In this document: positions 26,528-37,044 of the stretch, one piece after another
How positions within the stretch are numbered: position 1 is the first letter of the stretch
How the letters are laid out: each line of letters opens with the position of its first letter
NCBI RefSeq assembly: GCF_020171925.1
Contig: NZ_JAIVAR010000004.1
Span: 124,001-188,000, forward strand
Length of the DNA: 64,000 bases
Source: Rossellomorea aquimaris
GTDB lineage: Bacteria > Bacillota > Bacilli > Bacillales > Bacillaceae_B
Reading direction: 5' to 3'
Program-made: the position numbers and the translations under genes
Notes under the pieces: generated by a model
What the model was told of the DNA's origin: nothing
Seen by the model: the letters and a program-made list of their open reading frames with translations, nothing else
The model's database searches: none

Positions 26528-29179
26528 TTATACAGTTTTCAGTTCAGAGATTCTTGCTTTCACTGTAGCCTGTTTTTCAAGATAATCTTGTTCCTTTGCT
26601 TTTTCTTCGTCCACCACTTTTTGAGGTGCTTTGCTGACGAATTTTTCATTTTTTAGCTTCCCTTGAACCCTGGATACTTCTTTTGTCCATTTTTCAAGTT
26701 CTTTCTCCAGACGGGCAATTTCTTCATCAATATTGATGAGTCCCTGTAATGGAAGGAATAATTCCACTCCCGTCACAACGGCAGTCATCGCTTTTTCCGG
26801 AGGGGTGATGTCTGTTCCCATATCCAATTGTTCAGGATTACAGAAACGTTCGATGTACGCCTTATTCTTTGCAAGCATAGCCAGGACTTTTTCATCCTTT
26901 GCTTTAAGCATCAGTTTGATTTGCTTACTCATCGGCGTATTTACTTCTGCACGGACATTCCGTACGGCACGGATGATTTCAACGAGCAGCTTCATTTCTT
27001 CAGCAGCGTCCGCGTCAGACAAGTCTTCCTTCACTTCTGGCCAAGCAGCGACAGTGATCGATTCGCCTTTATGCGGCAGGTTCTGCCATATTTCCTCGGT
27101 AATAAACGGCATGAACGGGTGAAGCAGTCGCATCGTGTTGTCGAGTACGTAAGCAAGGATTGAACGCGTCGTCTTCTTCGCCGCTTCATCTTCCCCATAT
27201 AGAGGAAGCTTCGCCATCTCGATGTACCAGTCACAGAAGTCATCCCAAATGAAGTTATAAAGAAGTCGGCCGACTTCACCAAACTCATAACGATCTGCCA
27301 GACGGGTCACGCTCTCGATGGTTTCATTCAAACGAGTCAGGATCCATTTATCCGCAACGGATTTTTCACCGCTCAAGTCGATTTCGTCATACGTCATACC
27401 ATCCATGTTCATCAGTGCGAAACGGGAGGCATTCCAGATCTTGTTGGCAAAGTTCCATACGGATTCAACTTTTTCAACCGAGAATCTCAGGTCCTGGCCA
27501 GGTGAACTTCCCGTTGATAAGAAGTAACGAAGGGAATCTGCCCCGTACTTCTCGATGACATCCATCGGGTCGACTCCGTTGCCGAGGGATTTACTCATTT
27601 TACGTCCATCTTCTGCGCGAACGAGACCGTGGATAAGGACATCCTTGAACGGGCGCTCTCCTGTGAATTCAAGGCCTTGGAAGATCATACGGGATACCCA
27701 GAAACCGATGATATCGTAACCCGTGACAAGCGTGCTCGTCGGATAATATCTCTTATAATCTTCACTGTCCGTGTCCGGCCAGCCCATTGTGGAGAACGGC
27801 CATAGTGCAGAGCTGAACCATGTATCCAATACATCTTCTTCCTGCGTCCAGTTTTCAGTATCAGATGGTGCGTCATTTCCTACATATACTTCACCCGTCT
27901 CGTTATGGTACCAAGCAGGGATGCGGTGTCCCCACCACAACTGGCGTGAGATACACCAATCACGCGTGTTCTCCATCCAACGAAGATAAGACGTTTCGAA
28001 ACGGTCTGGCACAAAGTTGACTTTATCCCCTTCATCCTCTTGGATCTTGATCGCTTCCTGAGCAAGTGGATCCATTTTTACGAACCACTGTGTGGACAAG
28101 TACGGTTCCACAACGGCTCCGCTACGTTCAGAGTGACCTACGGAGTGCATATGCTCCTCGATTTTGAATAATACGCCAGACTCCTGAAGATCTTTTACGA
28201 TCTGTTTGCGGCAGTCGAAGCGGTCCATGCCTTTATATTTATCGGCATTTTCATTCATCGTTCCGTCTTCATTCATAACAAGGATACGCTCCAGGTTATG
28301 GCGGTTGCCGATTTCAAAGTCATTAGGGTCGTGGGCAGGAGTGATTTTCACTGCACCAGATCCGAATTCCATATCAACGTAGTCATCACCGACAATCGGG
28401 ATTTCACGGCCTACGATCGGAAGGGTCACTGTTTTTCCAATCAAGTGCTTGTAACGGTCATCTTCCGGATGTACAGCTACCGCTGTGTCCCCGAGCATCG
28501 TTTCAGGCCGTGTTGTCGCGATTTCGATACTACCGCTTCCATCAGCCAATGGATAACGCATATGGTAGAATGCACCCTGGACATCCTGATGGATGACTTC
28601 GATATCGGAAAGGGCCGTTTTCGTAGCCGGATCCCAGTTGATGATGTATTCGCCGCGGTAAATCAAGCCTTTGTTGTAAAGGTCGACGAATACCTTTTGG
28701 ACCGCATCCGATAATCCGTTGTCCAACGTAAACCGTTCACGGCTGTAATCGAGTCCAAGACCGATTTTCGCCCACTGTTGACGGATATGCTCAGCATATT
28801 CTTCTTTCCATTTCCATGTTTCTTCAACGAATTTCTCACGTCCAAGGTCATGCCTTGAGATTCCTTGGTTACGAAGCTTTTCATCCACTTTCGCCTGTGT
28901 CGCAATCCCGGCATGGTCCATGCCCGGCAGCCATAGCACGTCGTATCCTTGCATGCGCTTCATCCTGGTAAGGATGTCTTGAAGCGTTGTGTCCCACGCA
29001 TGACCAAGATGAAGTTTCCCCGTTACGTTCGGCGGCGGGATGACAATGGAATAGGGTTCTTTGTCTTTCTCGCTTTTCGCTTCGAAGAATTTCCCTTCAA
29101 GCCACCATTTGTATCTCCCCTGCTCAATGCTATTCGGATCGTATTTGGTCGGCATCGATAATTGATCTTGAGTTTCCAT
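26528..29179 (-). CDS. valS: Valyl-tRNA synthetase
   Basis: 883 residues, full length for class I ValRS. The HIGH box appears as HLGH (57-60) in [12 protein letters not shown], the KMSKS loop as [14 protein letters not shown] (near residue 525), the editing domain lies between, and the C-terminal coiled coil (about 815-880) is rich in Lys and Glu. It charges tRNA-Val. The ATG has AGGAGG 7 bases upstream. Expression is controlled by the T-box leader directly upstream. Confidence 0.98.
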   Translation of the reverse strand: METQDQLSMPTKYDPNSIEQGRYKWWLEGKFFEAKSEKDKEPYSIVIPPPNVTGKLHLGHAWDTTLQDILTRMKRMQGYDVLWLPGMDHAGIATQAKVDEKLRNQGISRHDLGREKFVEETWKWKEEYAEHIRQQWAKIGLGLDYSRERFTLDNGLSDAVQKVFVDLYNKGLIYRGEYIINWDPATKTALSDIEVIHQDVQGAFYHMRYPLADGSGSIEIATTRPETMLGDTAVAVHPEDDRYKHLIGKTVTLPIVGREIPIVGDDYVDMEFGSGAVKITPAHDPNDFEIGNRHNLERILVMNEDGTMNENADKYKGMDRFDCRKQIVKDLQESGVLFKIEEHMHSVGHSERSGAVVEPYLSTQWFVKMDPLAQEAIKIQEDEGDKVNFVPDRFETSYLRWMENTRDWCISRQLWWGHRIPAWYHNETGEVYVGNDAPSDTENWTQEEDVLDTWFSSALWPFSTMGWPDTDSEDYKRYYPTSTLVTGYDIIGFWVSRMIFQGLEFTGERPFKDVLIHGLVRAEDGRKMSKSLGNGVDPMDVIEKYGADSLRYFLSTGSSPGQDLRFSVEKVESVWNFANKIWNASRFALMNMDGMTYDEIDLSGEKSVADKWILTRLNETIESVTRLADRYEFGEVGRLLYNFIWDDFCDWYIEMAKLPLYGEDEAAKKTTRSILAYVLDNTMRLLHPFMPFITEEIWQNLPHKGESITVAAWPEVKEDLSDADAAEEMKLLVEIIRAVRNVRAEVNTPMSKQIKLMLKAKDEKVLAMLAKNKAYIERFCNPEQLDMGTDITPPEKAMTAVVTGVELFLPLQGLINIDEEIARLEKELEKWTKEVSRVQGKLKNEKFVSKAPQKVVDEEKAKEQDYLEKQATVKARISELKTV

Positions 29180-29232
29180 TTCTTTTCCTCCTCTATTCTA
29201 AAGCGTTCATTTCAGATTTTTTGTGATGAACA

Positions 29233-29487
29233 CAAAAAATCCCCCGTCCTGTAAAAGGACGAAGGATTCGTTTCGCGGTACCACCTTTTTTCTCAGAAGA
29301 CGCATGAACACAGCTCTTCTGAACTCTCAATGAACCATAACGGCTTTTAACCGGCTTCCACTACTGATTTCATGGGAGCAGCTCTGCAGGCGACCTTCCA
29401 TCGTCTTCGCTTGAAAAATCTCTCAGCAACCGATTTTCCTCTCTGAAAGCGGGGGGCAATGTACTCTTCCTGTTCAACGCTTTTAAA
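29233..29487 (-). promoter_or_regulatory. T-box riboswitch, valine specifier GUC
   Basis: The minus strand between promoter and valS has the diagnostic T-box AAGGTGGTACCGCG (29274-29287), followed by a terminator hairpin (CGTCCT / AGGACG, then GGGGGATTTTTTGTG at 29233-29261). Upstream lies stem I with the AGAGAG and GGTTG motifs; the specifier triplet reads GUC in GGAAGGTCGCC (complement at 29392-29394), a valine codon. Uncharged tRNA-Val would stabilise the antiterminator and allow valS transcription. The specifier matches the downstream gene. Confidence 0.95.
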
Positions 29488-29504
29488 ATATTTTATGTAT
29501 CATT

Positions 29505-29534
29505 ATAGTATAGGATTCACTGAACTTTCGTCAA
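29505..29534 (-). promoter_or_regulatory. Promoter of the valS T-box transcript
   Basis: Minus strand TTGACG (29529-29534), 16 bases, then TATACT (29507-29512); TACTAT two bases further is an alternative -10 with an 18-base spacer. It begins shortly before the T-box leader. Confidence 0.6.
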
Positions 29535-29655
29535 TCATTATCGCCCATTTTGCTGAAAAATATTCGGGTTGTACGGGGAAAATCGGGTGAAGAACCAATT
29601 TTTTTTCTTTTCATAGGATATAGTAGTGAATCCACCTAGAAAGCGAGTGACACTC

Positions 29656-29844
29656 ATGCGTCGATACAACCCTTACACACTGCCCCCATGGCTACGGAAT
29701 ATCCGGTTGATATGCAAGCAGTTCATCATCCCATTCTCTGTGTTTCAAGCCATCCGTACCATCTTGCTTCCCACTACATTTGACGTTCTCCTTTTGACCG
29801 TTTTCATCGGCATCGCCCTGGCCATTTATTTTGACTGGTTATAA
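29656..29844 (+). CDS. Small membrane protein, unknown function
   Basis: 62 residues from the ATG at 29656, with a GAGTG ribosome binding site 6 bases upstream; an earlier in-frame ATG lacks one. Basic N terminus MRRYNPYTLPPWLRNIRLI, then two hydrophobic stretches (about 25-60) ending in a membrane segment. One of only two plus-strand genes in the window. It ends one base before a strong bidirectional terminator, which supports that it is transcribed. B. subtilis has a small gene (yszA) around here; I could not confirm homology. Confidence 0.6.
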   Translation: MRRYNPYTLPPWLRNIRLICKQFIIPFSVFQAIRTILLPTTFDVLLLTVFIGIALAIYFDWL

Positions 29845-29882
29845 GGACTGACGAAACATGGACTTTCGGTTTTCGTCAGTCC
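29845..29882. terminator. Bidirectional terminator between the small plus-strand gene and ysxE
   Basis: Perfect 12-bp arms ggactgacgaaa / tttcgtcagtcc followed by ttcctttatg on the plus strand. It directly follows the stop of the plus-strand gene and precedes the end of the convergent ysxE-like gene. Confidence 0.88.
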
Positions 29883-29887
29883 TTCCT

Positions 29888-30913
29888 TTATGCTTCCGCT
29901 TCCTCGGCTTCTTTCTTCTTGCGCTCGATTTCGTCGAGCCTCATGACCACGTATTCTGTATTCTTCAGCAGCCAATAATGACGCTGCAATTTCTTGAGCG
30001 ATTTCAGTTCATTCCGATTTGCTTTCGTCGTATGAAAGTACTTCTCTGTGATTGCAATCATCGAACTCGGATAGGCAAGATAACACATGAACAGGAGCCT
30101 TTCTTCTTTGCGTACCGTGAAATGCTGAAAGTACGTTTCAAGCCACTCGACGCACTCGTCATAGTATTTCGGATACGTCTTCAATGTCCTTGACAGGAAT
30201 GGCAGCAAATCATGAAAAGGGGAGGACACTTTGGAGTTTTCGAAATTGTGGAAGTAACCAAGCCCCCTGTCATCAAAGAGAAAGTGTTCTGTCGACAACT
30301 TGCCGTGGATGATGACCGTCCTGACTTTCTCAAGATCCTTCGTACTTTCATACCATTCATCGAGCATTTTCCGGGAAAATTTCAGAGCCTGGGACACATC
30401 TTTATAAAACATACAGAAGTGATATTGAAAAGGGGACATATACTCCGTCTTCTCACAGACTTCTACATATTCATCGAGGAATTCTTGTTCCTTATCCCAT
30501 CGCGAAGTCAACTGTTCGTAATGGGATTCACGGTCCTCTTTGTTTATTTTTACATCCTGGGAAGAAATCGTATGAAGCCTCGCAAGCTCTCGGAACAGTT
30601 TCTGATGCTTTTCAAAGCGCCCTTCTTTATCCTGATTGCTCATCCAAGGCATCACATAAAACAGTTCGCCTTCATGCCAGACTGCATACCTTCCATCCAT
30701 GGTCGGAAAAATAGGCACGATCCGGTTATACCCCCGCTGGAATAGGGTTTGCACATTCCTGACAAAGTCGACTCCAGTCTGGGCTGGAATATGCTTGACA
30801 GCAAGTGTCCCTTTATTGGAGTAGACCCTGCACACGTTTCCGGTATCCTCGACGAAGTGGGGTTCTACCCCGTACGGCTGCAGGACCGGACGTAGACTAT
30901 CGACGGTTTGCAT
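29888..30913 (-). CDS. ysxE: CotS-family spore-coat kinase-like protein (YsxE)
   Basis: 341 residues. Aminoglycoside-phosphotransferase-like fold as in spore-coat proteins CotS, YsxE and YutH. Recognisable parts are the nucleotide-binding lysine region TLAVKHIP, the catalytic-loop-like segment VIIHGKLSTEHFLFDD (His-Gly-x-x where active kinases have HGDLHxxN) and a basic, glutamate-rich C-terminal helix. The substituted catalytic residues suggest a structural or atypical role, as in CotS. It follows spoVID, as in B. subtilis, where YsxE is a mother-cell coat protein dependent on SpoVID/SafA. Confidence 0.88.
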   Translation of the reverse strand: MQTVDSLRPVLQPYGVEPHFVEDTGNVCRVYSNKGTLAVKHIPAQTGVDFVRNVQTLFQRGYNRIVPIFPTMDGRYAVWHEGELFYVMPWMSNQDKEGRFEKHQKLFRELARLHTISSQDVKINKEDRESHYEQLTSRWDKEQEFLDEYVEVCEKTEYMSPFQYHFCMFYKDVSQALKFSRKMLDEWYESTKDLEKVRTVIIHGKLSTEHFLFDDRGLGYFHNFENSKVSSPFHDLLPFLSRTLKTYPKYYDECVEWLETYFQHFTVRKEERLLFMCYLAYPSSMIAITEKYFHTTKANRNELKSLKKLQRHYWLLKNTEYVVMRLDEIERKKKEAEEAEA

Positions 30914-31103
30914 GTTTGTTCACCTCCCCTTTTTATAAAGTTTAACCAGGGTACGATTTCTCGAAGTGTACCCTGTCAACACCAGCTGCCCGAAATCCGA
31001 TCGAGGGCGGTTGGCGCATTCACTGATCCATTCAGTACTCACATTTTTCCCGCAAGTTCTAGCCAATCAACATCCTGAAAAACAGATCCTTATAAAAAAG
31101 AAC

Positions 31104-31134
31104 GGACTGCCCCCAGAAAAAATGGTGTCAGTCC
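31104..31134 (-). terminator. Terminator after spoVID
   Basis: Minus strand GGACTG ... CAGTCC with a loop of about 19 bases, followed by GTTCTTTTTTATAAG. Confidence 0.75.
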
Positions 31135-31168
31135 TGATTCAACGAAATTATTCAAGTGGATCTGCTTC

Positions 31169-32410
31169 TTAAGCTTTGAACACCGGTTCTTCATTCGGAA
31201 TGTAAAGCACCTGGCCATTATATACATCCTGATTGGCTTCCAAGTTATTGACCCTGAGAAGCTGGGCAACCGTGAGATCATACTTTTCGGCGATATGGTC
31301 GAGGGTCTCCCCATCCTGTACGATGCACACCCTCAACTTCGCAGCATGCTCTTCTTCTTTCCTTGCAAAGAAATCCGTCAAGGAAATGGATTCGTACTTT
31401 TTCTTTCCTTTGAACTTCTTCTTCTGTTCCGAAGATTCTTCAGCTGAACTAGAGCTTTCCTCCTCCATTTCAGCTTCGACTGCAGAGGATTCCTCTTCTT
31501 CTTCAACCTCCTGGACCGGTTTCTGCTCTTGCATCTTCACCGGTTCCTTCTGCGCCTCCGATACTTCCTGTTCCTGTGAGGACTCACTCAGTTCATGTTC
31601 TGGAAGCTCGAATACGTTTTCTTTCCTGTAGTACGGTTCCTCCTGCGGTGTATGAGAATCGTACTGAATGTGAACAGGGATCTCATCCTCTTCCTCTGCA
31701 GGCGGTGTCCTTCCTTCCAACGAAAACGGCTCATATTCATCTTCCTCTGAAGCTTCTGCCGATTCATCTACTTGCACTTCATTTGCTTCTGCTTCATACT
31801 CTTCTTCCTCATCTCCCTGGAAGTACGAAGGTCTTTCTTCTTCCTCTTCCACTTCATTTTCCCCGTAGTAATAAGGTTGTTCCTCTTCTGTTTCTTCTTC
31901 TACAACAGCCGAGGAGCGATAAAGGGGAGCATGAAGCTCTTCCTGCTGGTATTCGTAAGGAGTATGCGTCTGCTGCTCGCCATAAATCCCTGTGATCGTC
32001 AAATCCGCATTCAGCTTCAAGCATGCATTCTCCGGAACGACATAGTCAAAGGATTCAACATAGACATCAATATCCCCGAGATTGGCAATCCTGTTTTTCG
32101 GGATGGTTACATCGACCGGGAAACGGTGCACAAATTCGTTCTCACCTTTTTCCCTTTTTTCCACCGTTTGGACGAATTTGCCGATTGCTTCAAATCCGTC
32201 TTCTTCTTCCTCCTCACCACGTGGGGTGCTCGGTAAGTATTCTCCAGATAGATCGAGCGTCCCCCTGATGAGGACATATTGTTCTTGTTCTTGAATCGTT
32301 ATATGTGGATCTAAGGAGATGGATAGCAATTCTTCAACTTCCTGTCCTTTTTTGAACCAAATGGATTCTTCCAAAGAAAATCGCAGGCACGATTGTTGAT
32401 CTTGTGACAA
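31169..32410 (-). CDS. spoVID: SpoVID, spore coat morphogenetic protein
   Basis: 413 residues from the TTG at 32408-32410, chosen because AAGGAGG lies 7 bases upstream. The N-terminal domain (about 10-130) opens LRFSLEESIWFKKGQEVEELLSIS-type sequence shared with B. subtilis SpoVID, whose coat-encasement role it predicts. A long acidic Glu/Ser-rich linker (about 170-340) follows, and the C terminus is a LysM domain (about 365-410, TLDHIAEKYDLTVAQLLRVN) that binds peptidoglycan or lipid II. A SigE-like promoter lies upstream. The linker is low complexity and will vary among relatives. Confidence 0.94.
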   Translation of the reverse strand: MSQDQQSCLRFSLEESIWFKKGQEVEELLSISLDPHITIQEQEQYVLIRGTLDLSGEYLPSTPRGEEEEEDGFEAIGKFVQTVEKREKGENEFVHRFPVDVTIPKNRIANLGDIDVYVESFDYVVPENACLKLNADLTITGIYGEQQTHTPYEYQQEELHAPLYRSSAVVEEETEEEQPYYYGENEVEEEEERPSYFQGDEEEEYEAEANEVQVDESAEASEEDEYEPFSLEGRTPPAEEEDEIPVHIQYDSHTPQEEPYYRKENVFELPEHELSESSQEQEVSEAQKEPVKMQEQKPVQEVEEEEESSAVEAEMEEESSSSAEESSEQKKKFKGKKKYESISLTDFFARKEEEHAAKLRVCIVQDGETLDHIAEKYDLTVAQLLRVNNLEANQDVYNGQVLYIPNEEPVFKA

Positions 32411-32443
32411 AGAAATTCCTCCTTTCAAGTTCCAAACCTAAGA

Positions 32444-32474
32444 AATATATGACAATGTCATTATCACTTTATGA
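32444..32474 (-). promoter_or_regulatory. Candidate SigE promoter of spoVID
   Basis: Minus strand TCATAAA (32468-32474), 16 bases, then CATATATT (32444-32451), near the SigE consensus but with a spacer one base longer than usual and two -35 mismatches. spoVID belongs to the SigE regulon in B. subtilis. A small palindrome (ATGACATTGTCAT) lies between the boxes. Confidence 0.45.
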
Positions 32475-32519
32475 AACGCAAAAGAGAATTATGATAATGT
32501 TGCAGAAGTTTTGAAAAAT

Positions 32520-32705
32520 CTATTGCTTGTGGAAGTGCTTTTAGTGGTTTGGGATTGGGGTTGTGGGGAGTGCATGGTTTGGGTTCGTTCGTCGCAGGGG
32601 ATGGGGTTCGGCATGGTGCTGGGGAGCGTGGTGTTGCCGGGTGGCGTTGGAGCCGCGGGGTCGCCGATGATGAGTGGCGGTCGGCGGTCGGCCGTAATGT
32701 CGCCC
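32520..32705. other. G/T-rich left flank of intergenic repeat island
   Basis: Plus strand very rich in G and T (ggtttgggattggggttgtgg and similar) and poor in A. No gene is supported: open frames here lack ribosome binding sites and familiar sequence. It leads into the 20-bp array. Confidence 0.5.
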
Positions 32706-32712
32706 GTTTCAC

Positions 32713-32830
32713 ATTTATCTGCCATTTTTAAAATTTATCTGCCGTTTTTTCATTTTATCTTCCATTTTATTTTTTTATCGGCCAAAATCCAGATTTATCT
32801 GCCAAAATGTCACGTTTATCTGCCATTCAC
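32713..32830. repeat. Tandem array, six copies of a 20-bp unit
   Basis: ttatct (once ttatcg) begins at 32715, 32735, 32755, 32775, 32795 and 32816, a 20-base period with one 21-base step. The unit is tttatctgcca plus a variable A/T-rich tail. The copies differ mainly in the tail and by single changes in the core (ttccatt, cggcc). A 20-base period is not a codon multiple, so coding is excluded. Confidence 0.9.
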
Positions 32831-32925
32831 CAAAAAACCACCCCTTCACTTCAAAACCAGCACCCCCGCCGTAAACCCGCTCAGCGCGCCCGCCGAAAGC
32901 AAACCAACACGTCACAACAAAAAAA
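32831..32925. other. A/C-rich right flank of the repeat island
   Basis: Plus strand is rich in C and A (ccaccccttcacttcaaaacc, then caaaccaacacgtcacaaca) with few T. No gene seen. It ends at the hemL terminator. Confidence 0.5.
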
Positions 32926-32950
32926 AGCCGGCCCCCAACTAGAGGCCGAC
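32926..32950 (-). terminator. Terminator after hemL
   Basis: Minus strand GTCGGCCTC loop GGGGGCCGGC followed by TTTTTTTTG. It closes the hemAXCDBL operon. Confidence 0.88.
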
Positions 32951-32960
32951 AATCATTTGA

Positions 32961-34253
32961 TCATTTCTTACTAATCTTTTGGAATGCTTTTTCCGCTGCT
33001 TCGATCGTCTTTGTGATGTCTTCATCGCTATGGGCGGTGGAGAGGAAGAGTCCTTCGAATTGGGAAGGAGGTAAAAATACTCCCTGCTCGGCCATTTCGC
33101 GATAATAGTCTGCGAACATTTCCAGGTCGGAGGATTTTGCACCTTCGTAGTTCTTCACTTCTTCATTGGTGAAGAATAGTCCCACCATCGAACCTGCACG
33201 GTTGATTGTATGAGGGATCTCATATTTTTCAGCCGCTTTCTTCAAGCCTTCTTCAAGTAGGTCGGCTTTGCGTCCGAATTCCTCATAGCTCTCAGGTGTC
33301 AATTGACTGAGTGTCTCGTAACCAGCCGTCATCGCTAGTGGATTCCCGGACAGTGTGCCCGCTTGATAAATCGGACCGCTCGGAGCGATTCGTTCCATGA
33401 TTTCCGCTTTTCCGCCGTATGCGCCGACAGGGAGTCCGCCGCCGATTACTTTCCCAAGACAAGTCAAGTCAGGTGTGACGCCGAAATATCCTTGTGCACA
33501 GCCATAGCCGACACGGAACCCTGTCATGACTTCATCGAAGATCAATAAGGAACCGTGCTGCTCGGTGATTTCACGCAATCCTTCCAGGAAGCCTGGCTGC
33601 GGAGGCACGACGCCCATGTTCCCTGCGACTGGTTCCACGATCACACCAGCGATATCGTCGCCGTATTGTTCAAACGCATATCGGATGCTTTCGAGATCAT
33701 TATATGGGACCGTGATGGTGTTCTGCGCCACGCCCTCAGGTACTCCGGGACTGTCAGGGAGTCCAAGCGTCGCGACACCGGATCCCGCCTTGATCAAGAG
33801 TGAATCTCCGTGTCCGTGGTAGCAGCCTTCGAACTTGATGATCTTATTCCGTCCTGTATATCCACGTGCGAGGCGCAGGGCACTCATTGTGGCTTCCGTA
33901 CCGGAAGAGACCATGCGCACGATTTCGATGCTCGGTACGCGGTCGATGACCAATTGGGCGAGTTTGTTTTCGATTTCCGTCGGGGCACCGAAGCTTGTCC
34001 CGCTTTCAGCCACCTTTTTAATTGCTTCCACAACGCGGTCATTGCTGTGTCCGAGGATTAAAGGACCCCATGACAGCACGTAATCGATGTATTCATTTCC
34101 GTCGATATCATAGATCTTGGATCCCTTCCCTCTTTCCATGAAGATCGGATCCATCTTGACTGATTTAAATGCACGGACCGGACTATTTACTCCGCCCGGC
34201 ATCAATTTCTTTGCTTCTTTAAATGCTTCTTGTGATTTTTCAAATGAACGCAA
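32961..34253 (-). CDS. hemL: Glutamate-1-semialdehyde 2,1-aminomutase
   Basis: 430 residues. PLP enzyme converting glutamate-1-semialdehyde to 5-aminolevulinate, the second step of C5 haem synthesis. The PLP lysine is in [17 protein letters not shown] (about residue 267), and [20 protein letters not shown] forms the phosphate-binding region. The start is TTG with GGAGG 8 bases upstream, and the product begins [11 protein letters not shown] like its relatives. Last gene of the hem operon, 45 bases after hemB. Confidence 0.97.
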   Translation of the reverse strand: MRSFEKSQEAFKEAKKLMPGGVNSPVRAFKSVKMDPIFMERGKGSKIYDIDGNEYIDYVLSWGPLILGHSNDRVVEAIKKVAESGTSFGAPTEIENKLAQLVIDRVPSIEIVRMVSSGTEATMSALRLARGYTGRNKIIKFEGCYHGHGDSLLIKAGSGVATLGLPDSPGVPEGVAQNTITVPYNDLESIRYAFEQYGDDIAGVIVEPVAGNMGVVPPQPGFLEGLREITEQHGSLLIFDEVMTGFRVGYGCAQGYFGVTPDLTCLGKVIGGGLPVGAYGGKAEIMERIAPSGPIYQAGTLSGNPLAMTAGYETLSQLTPESYEEFGRKADLLEEGLKKAAEKYEIPHTINRAGSMVGLFFTNEEVKNYEGAKSSDLEMFADYYREMAEQGVFLPPSQFEGLFLSTAHSDEDITKTIEAAEKAFQKISKK

Positions 34254-34298
34254 TGGGTGTTCCTCCTTTAAAATGATTAGGGAGTGGTTAACGCTGTA

Positions 34299-35273
34299 TT
34301 AGGAAAGCCAGCCTGCAACGTCCTTTGCAAAATACGTGATGATCAGGTCTGCTCCTGCACGTTTCATGCTTGTCAGCTTCTCCATCACAATTTCCTTTTC
34401 ATTTACCCAGCCGTTTTCTGCGGCTGCTTTGACCATGCTGTATTCTCCACTTACATTATAGGCAACAACCGGTGCGTTGAAACGGTCTTTCACTTCCCTC
34501 ATGATATCCATGTAAGAAAGTGCCGGCTTGACGATGAGGAAATCGGCTCCTTCGTCGATGTCGGATTGTGCTTCGCGCAGCGCTTCCAGTCGGTTTGCAG
34601 GGTCCATTTGATACGTTCTCCTGTCCCCGAATTGAGGTGTTGAATGGGCTGCATCACGGAACGGACCGTAGAAGCTGGAAGAGTACTTCACCGCGTATGA
34701 CATAATCGGCACATCGGTATATCCTGCTTCATCCAAGCCGTGGCGGATGGCAGCGACGAATCCGTCCATCATGTTTGAAGGTGCGATGATATCAGCGCCT
34801 GCTTCCGCCTGACTGACGGCTGTTTTTGCAAGTAGATCAAGGGTCGGATCGTTGAGGATTTTTCCGTCCTCCACGATCCCGCAGTGCCCGTGGCTCGTAT
34901 ACTGACATAGGCATGTATCCGCAACGACGACCATTTCAGGATAAAGTTCCTTTACAAAGCGAGTCGCTCTTTGAACGATTCCATGTTCATGGTAAGCCTG
35001 CTTCCCGAGCTCATCTTTTTCTGCAGGGACACCGAACAGGATGATCGATTTGATCCCCAGTGAGACGATTTCGTCCATCTCAGCCTTAAGGTTGTCCATC
35101 GAAATATGGAACACACCCGGCATGGATGGGACTGCCTTGCGGATGTTTTCGCCTTCTACAACAAATAATGGGTAAATTAAATCTTCTTTGCGAAGATGAG
35201 TTTCTCGTACCAATGAACGCATGTTTTCAGTCTGTCTTAGACGACGGTGACGATTAAATGTTAGATCTTTCAC
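34299..35273 (-). CDS. hemB: Delta-aminolevulinate dehydratase (porphobilinogen synthase)
   Basis: 324 residues. Condenses two 5-aminolevulinate molecules to porphobilinogen. The two Schiff-base lysines are in [16 protein letters not shown] (about 196) and [13 protein letters not shown] (about 250). The zinc-cysteine region is [20 protein letters not shown] start with GGAGG 7 bases upstream. Lies between hemD and hemL. Confidence 0.97.
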   Translation of the reverse strand: MKDLTFNRHRRLRQTENMRSLVRETHLRKEDLIYPLFVVEGENIRKAVPSMPGVFHISMDNLKAEMDEIVSLGIKSIILFGVPAEKDELGKQAYHEHGIVQRATRFVKELYPEMVVVADTCLCQYTSHGHCGIVEDGKILNDPTLDLLAKTAVSQAEAGADIIAPSNMMDGFVAAIRHGLDEAGYTDVPIMSYAVKYSSSFYGPFRDAAHSTPQFGDRRTYQMDPANRLEALREAQSDIDEGADFLIVKPALSYMDIMREVKDRFNAPVVAYNVSGEYSMVKAAAENGWVNEKEIVMEKLTSMKRAGADLIITYFAKDVAGWLS

Positions 35274-35300
35274 GTTAAAACCTCCAATAGATCGGTATGT

Positions 35301-36095
35301 TTATGATTCATCCTTCTTCATGGATGCATACTGGATGATACTTGAGACCATTTCATCTACAGTATACGTGTTTGGGCACATTTTTACATGTAATCCGTAC
35401 TGCTCTGCCGTTTTTTTCGTCAGCGGTCCGATGCAAGCCGCCGGGAGGTACTCTACCTTTTCTTGGAGGGAATGCTGTTCGATGACCTTCATGAAGTGAT
35501 GCACAGTGGAAGAGCTGGTGAAGGTAAGGATATCTACTCCCTCTTCATCAATCATTCTCTTAAGCTTCTCCTCACTCTCTGCCGGAAGGAAGGTTTCATA
35601 GACAATCCACTCATCACATTCAATCCCGGCATCGGTCAATCCTGTTGCAATGACATTCCTTGCAAGGTTCCCCTTTGGGACCAACACATTCCCCGAAGGT
35701 TTCATGTCGGTGATGAATCTCGTGGCCAACTCATCTCCGGTGAACTCCTCAGGTACATACGAAACGGACAGCCCGAATTTTTCACAATACGAGCGGGTTT
35801 TTGTCCCGACCGCCGCGAATTTGGCAGGGAGTGAAGCTGGGTTAATCGAGTGATTTTTTAGTTTTTCCAGAAAAAATGCAACACCATTTTTACTAGTAAA
35901 GATCACCCATTCATAGTTATGTATAGATTTGATATATAACGGTTCATCTGAATCGTTAGTTGTCTTGAAGCCAAGGAGGGGAATTACTACCGGAATCCCT
36001 CCATAACCTTCAATGAGGGAGCTCAAATCCTTGGCTCCCTCTTTCCCCCGGGTGATGAGTACCTTTAAGTGTTTTAAAGGCCGATCACAGCTCAT
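35301..36095 (-). CDS. hemD: Uroporphyrinogen-III synthase
   Basis: 264 residues. Closes and inverts ring D of hydroxymethylbilane. Two-lobed HemD fold: VLITRGKEGAKDLSSLIEGYGG at the N terminus, and DILTFTSSSTVHHFMK and AACIGPLTKKTAEQYG in the second half. The family is poorly conserved, but the operon position between hemC and hemB is decisive. The ATG shares one base with the hemC stop. Confidence 0.95.
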   Translation of the reverse strand: MSCDRPLKHLKVLITRGKEGAKDLSSLIEGYGGIPVVIPLLGFKTTNDSDEPLYIKSIHNYEWVIFTSKNGVAFFLEKLKNHSINPASLPAKFAAVGTKTRSYCEKFGLSVSYVPEEFTGDELATRFITDMKPSGNVLVPKGNLARNVIATGLTDAGIECDEWIVYETFLPAESEEKLKRMIDEEGVDILTFTSSSTVHHFMKVIEQHSLQEKVEYLPAACIGPLTKKTAEQYGLHVKMCPNTYTVDEMVSSIIQYASMKKDES

Positions 36096-37027
36096 TATTG
36101 ATCAAGCTCCTCTTTCACCTTGTCGATCAGTGCTTTGGCGCCAAGCTTCGTCAAGCTTTCTGCGACTTTCTCGCCAACGGCTTGAGGATCGGCACCTGTC
36201 ATGTATTCTTTATAGATCGTATTTCCATCCGGTGATGCCACTAGGCCAGTCAGCGCGATTTCACCGTTGTCTCTGACTTCGGCGTATCCCGCAATCGGAA
36301 CCTGACAACCGCCCTCCATCTTGTGAAGGAATGCTCTTTCGGCCGTCACGGTCTTTGTCGTTTCTTCATCCGAGAATCGGTGCAGTAGATCAAGTAGCTC
36401 CTTATCATCCTCACGGCATTCAATCGACAACGCACCTTGACCGACTGCCGGAAGACAAAGGTCTGGATCAAGGAATTCCGTCACGACATCACTTGTCCAG
36501 CCCATGCGGGAAAGACCCGCTGCTGCCAGGATGATCGCATCATAGTCTTCATTTTGAAGCTTTGCAAGGCGTGTATCGATATTGCCCCGAATCCATTTAA
36601 TTTCAAGGTCAGGTCGTACGGAGAGGATCTGAGCCCCTCTGCGCAGGCTACTTGTACCTACAATCGCACCCGATGGAAGGTCCTTCAATGCTACATGATT
36701 TTTACTGATGAATGCATCACGGTGATCTTCACGTTCTGGTATACATCCAATCGTAAGCCCTTCAGGAAGTACAGCCGGCATATCCTTCATGCTGTGGACC
36801 GCCATATCGATCGTTTTATCCAGCATCGCTTGCTCGATTTCCTTCACGAACAAACCTTTCCCGCCTACTTTTGAAAGGGTGACATCAAGGATTTGATCGC
36901 CTTTGGTCACGATTTCTTTTACCTCAAAGTCATAGGAGGAATCGATCGCCTTCAGCTGATCGATCACCCAATTTGTTTGTGTCAGTGCTAATTTACTGCG
37001 TCTAGATCCTACAATGATTTTTCTCAT
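36095..37027 (-). CDS. hemC: Porphobilinogen deaminase (hydroxymethylbilane synthase)
   Basis: 310 residues. Polymerises four porphobilinogens. Opens [18 protein letters not shown], the family signature. The dipyrromethane cofactor cysteine is in [15 protein letters not shown] (about 240), and the catalytic aspartate is in [17 protein letters not shown] (about 82). Overlaps hemD by one base. Confidence 0.97.
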   Translation of the reverse strand: MRKIIVGSRRSKLALTQTNWVIDQLKAIDSSYDFEVKEIVTKGDQILDVTLSKVGGKGLFVKEIEQAMLDKTIDMAVHSMKDMPAVLPEGLTIGCIPEREDHRDAFISKNHVALKDLPSGAIVGTSSLRRGAQILSVRPDLEIKWIRGNIDTRLAKLQNEDYDAIILAAAGLSRMGWTSDVVTEFLDPDLCLPAVGQGALSIECREDDKELLDLLHRFSDEETTKTVTAERAFLHKMEGGCQVPIAGYAEVRDNGEIALTGLVASPDGNTIYKEYMTGADPQAVGEKVAESLTKLGAKALIDKVKEELDQ

Positions 37028-37044
37028 GATTACCTCCTGAAAGC

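Noticed and set aside
32464..32942. Several open frames in the GC-rich spoVID-hemL gap
   Set aside because: Compositionally skewed (G/T- or A/C-rich) sequence has few stops. No Shine-Dalgarno and no familiar sequence.
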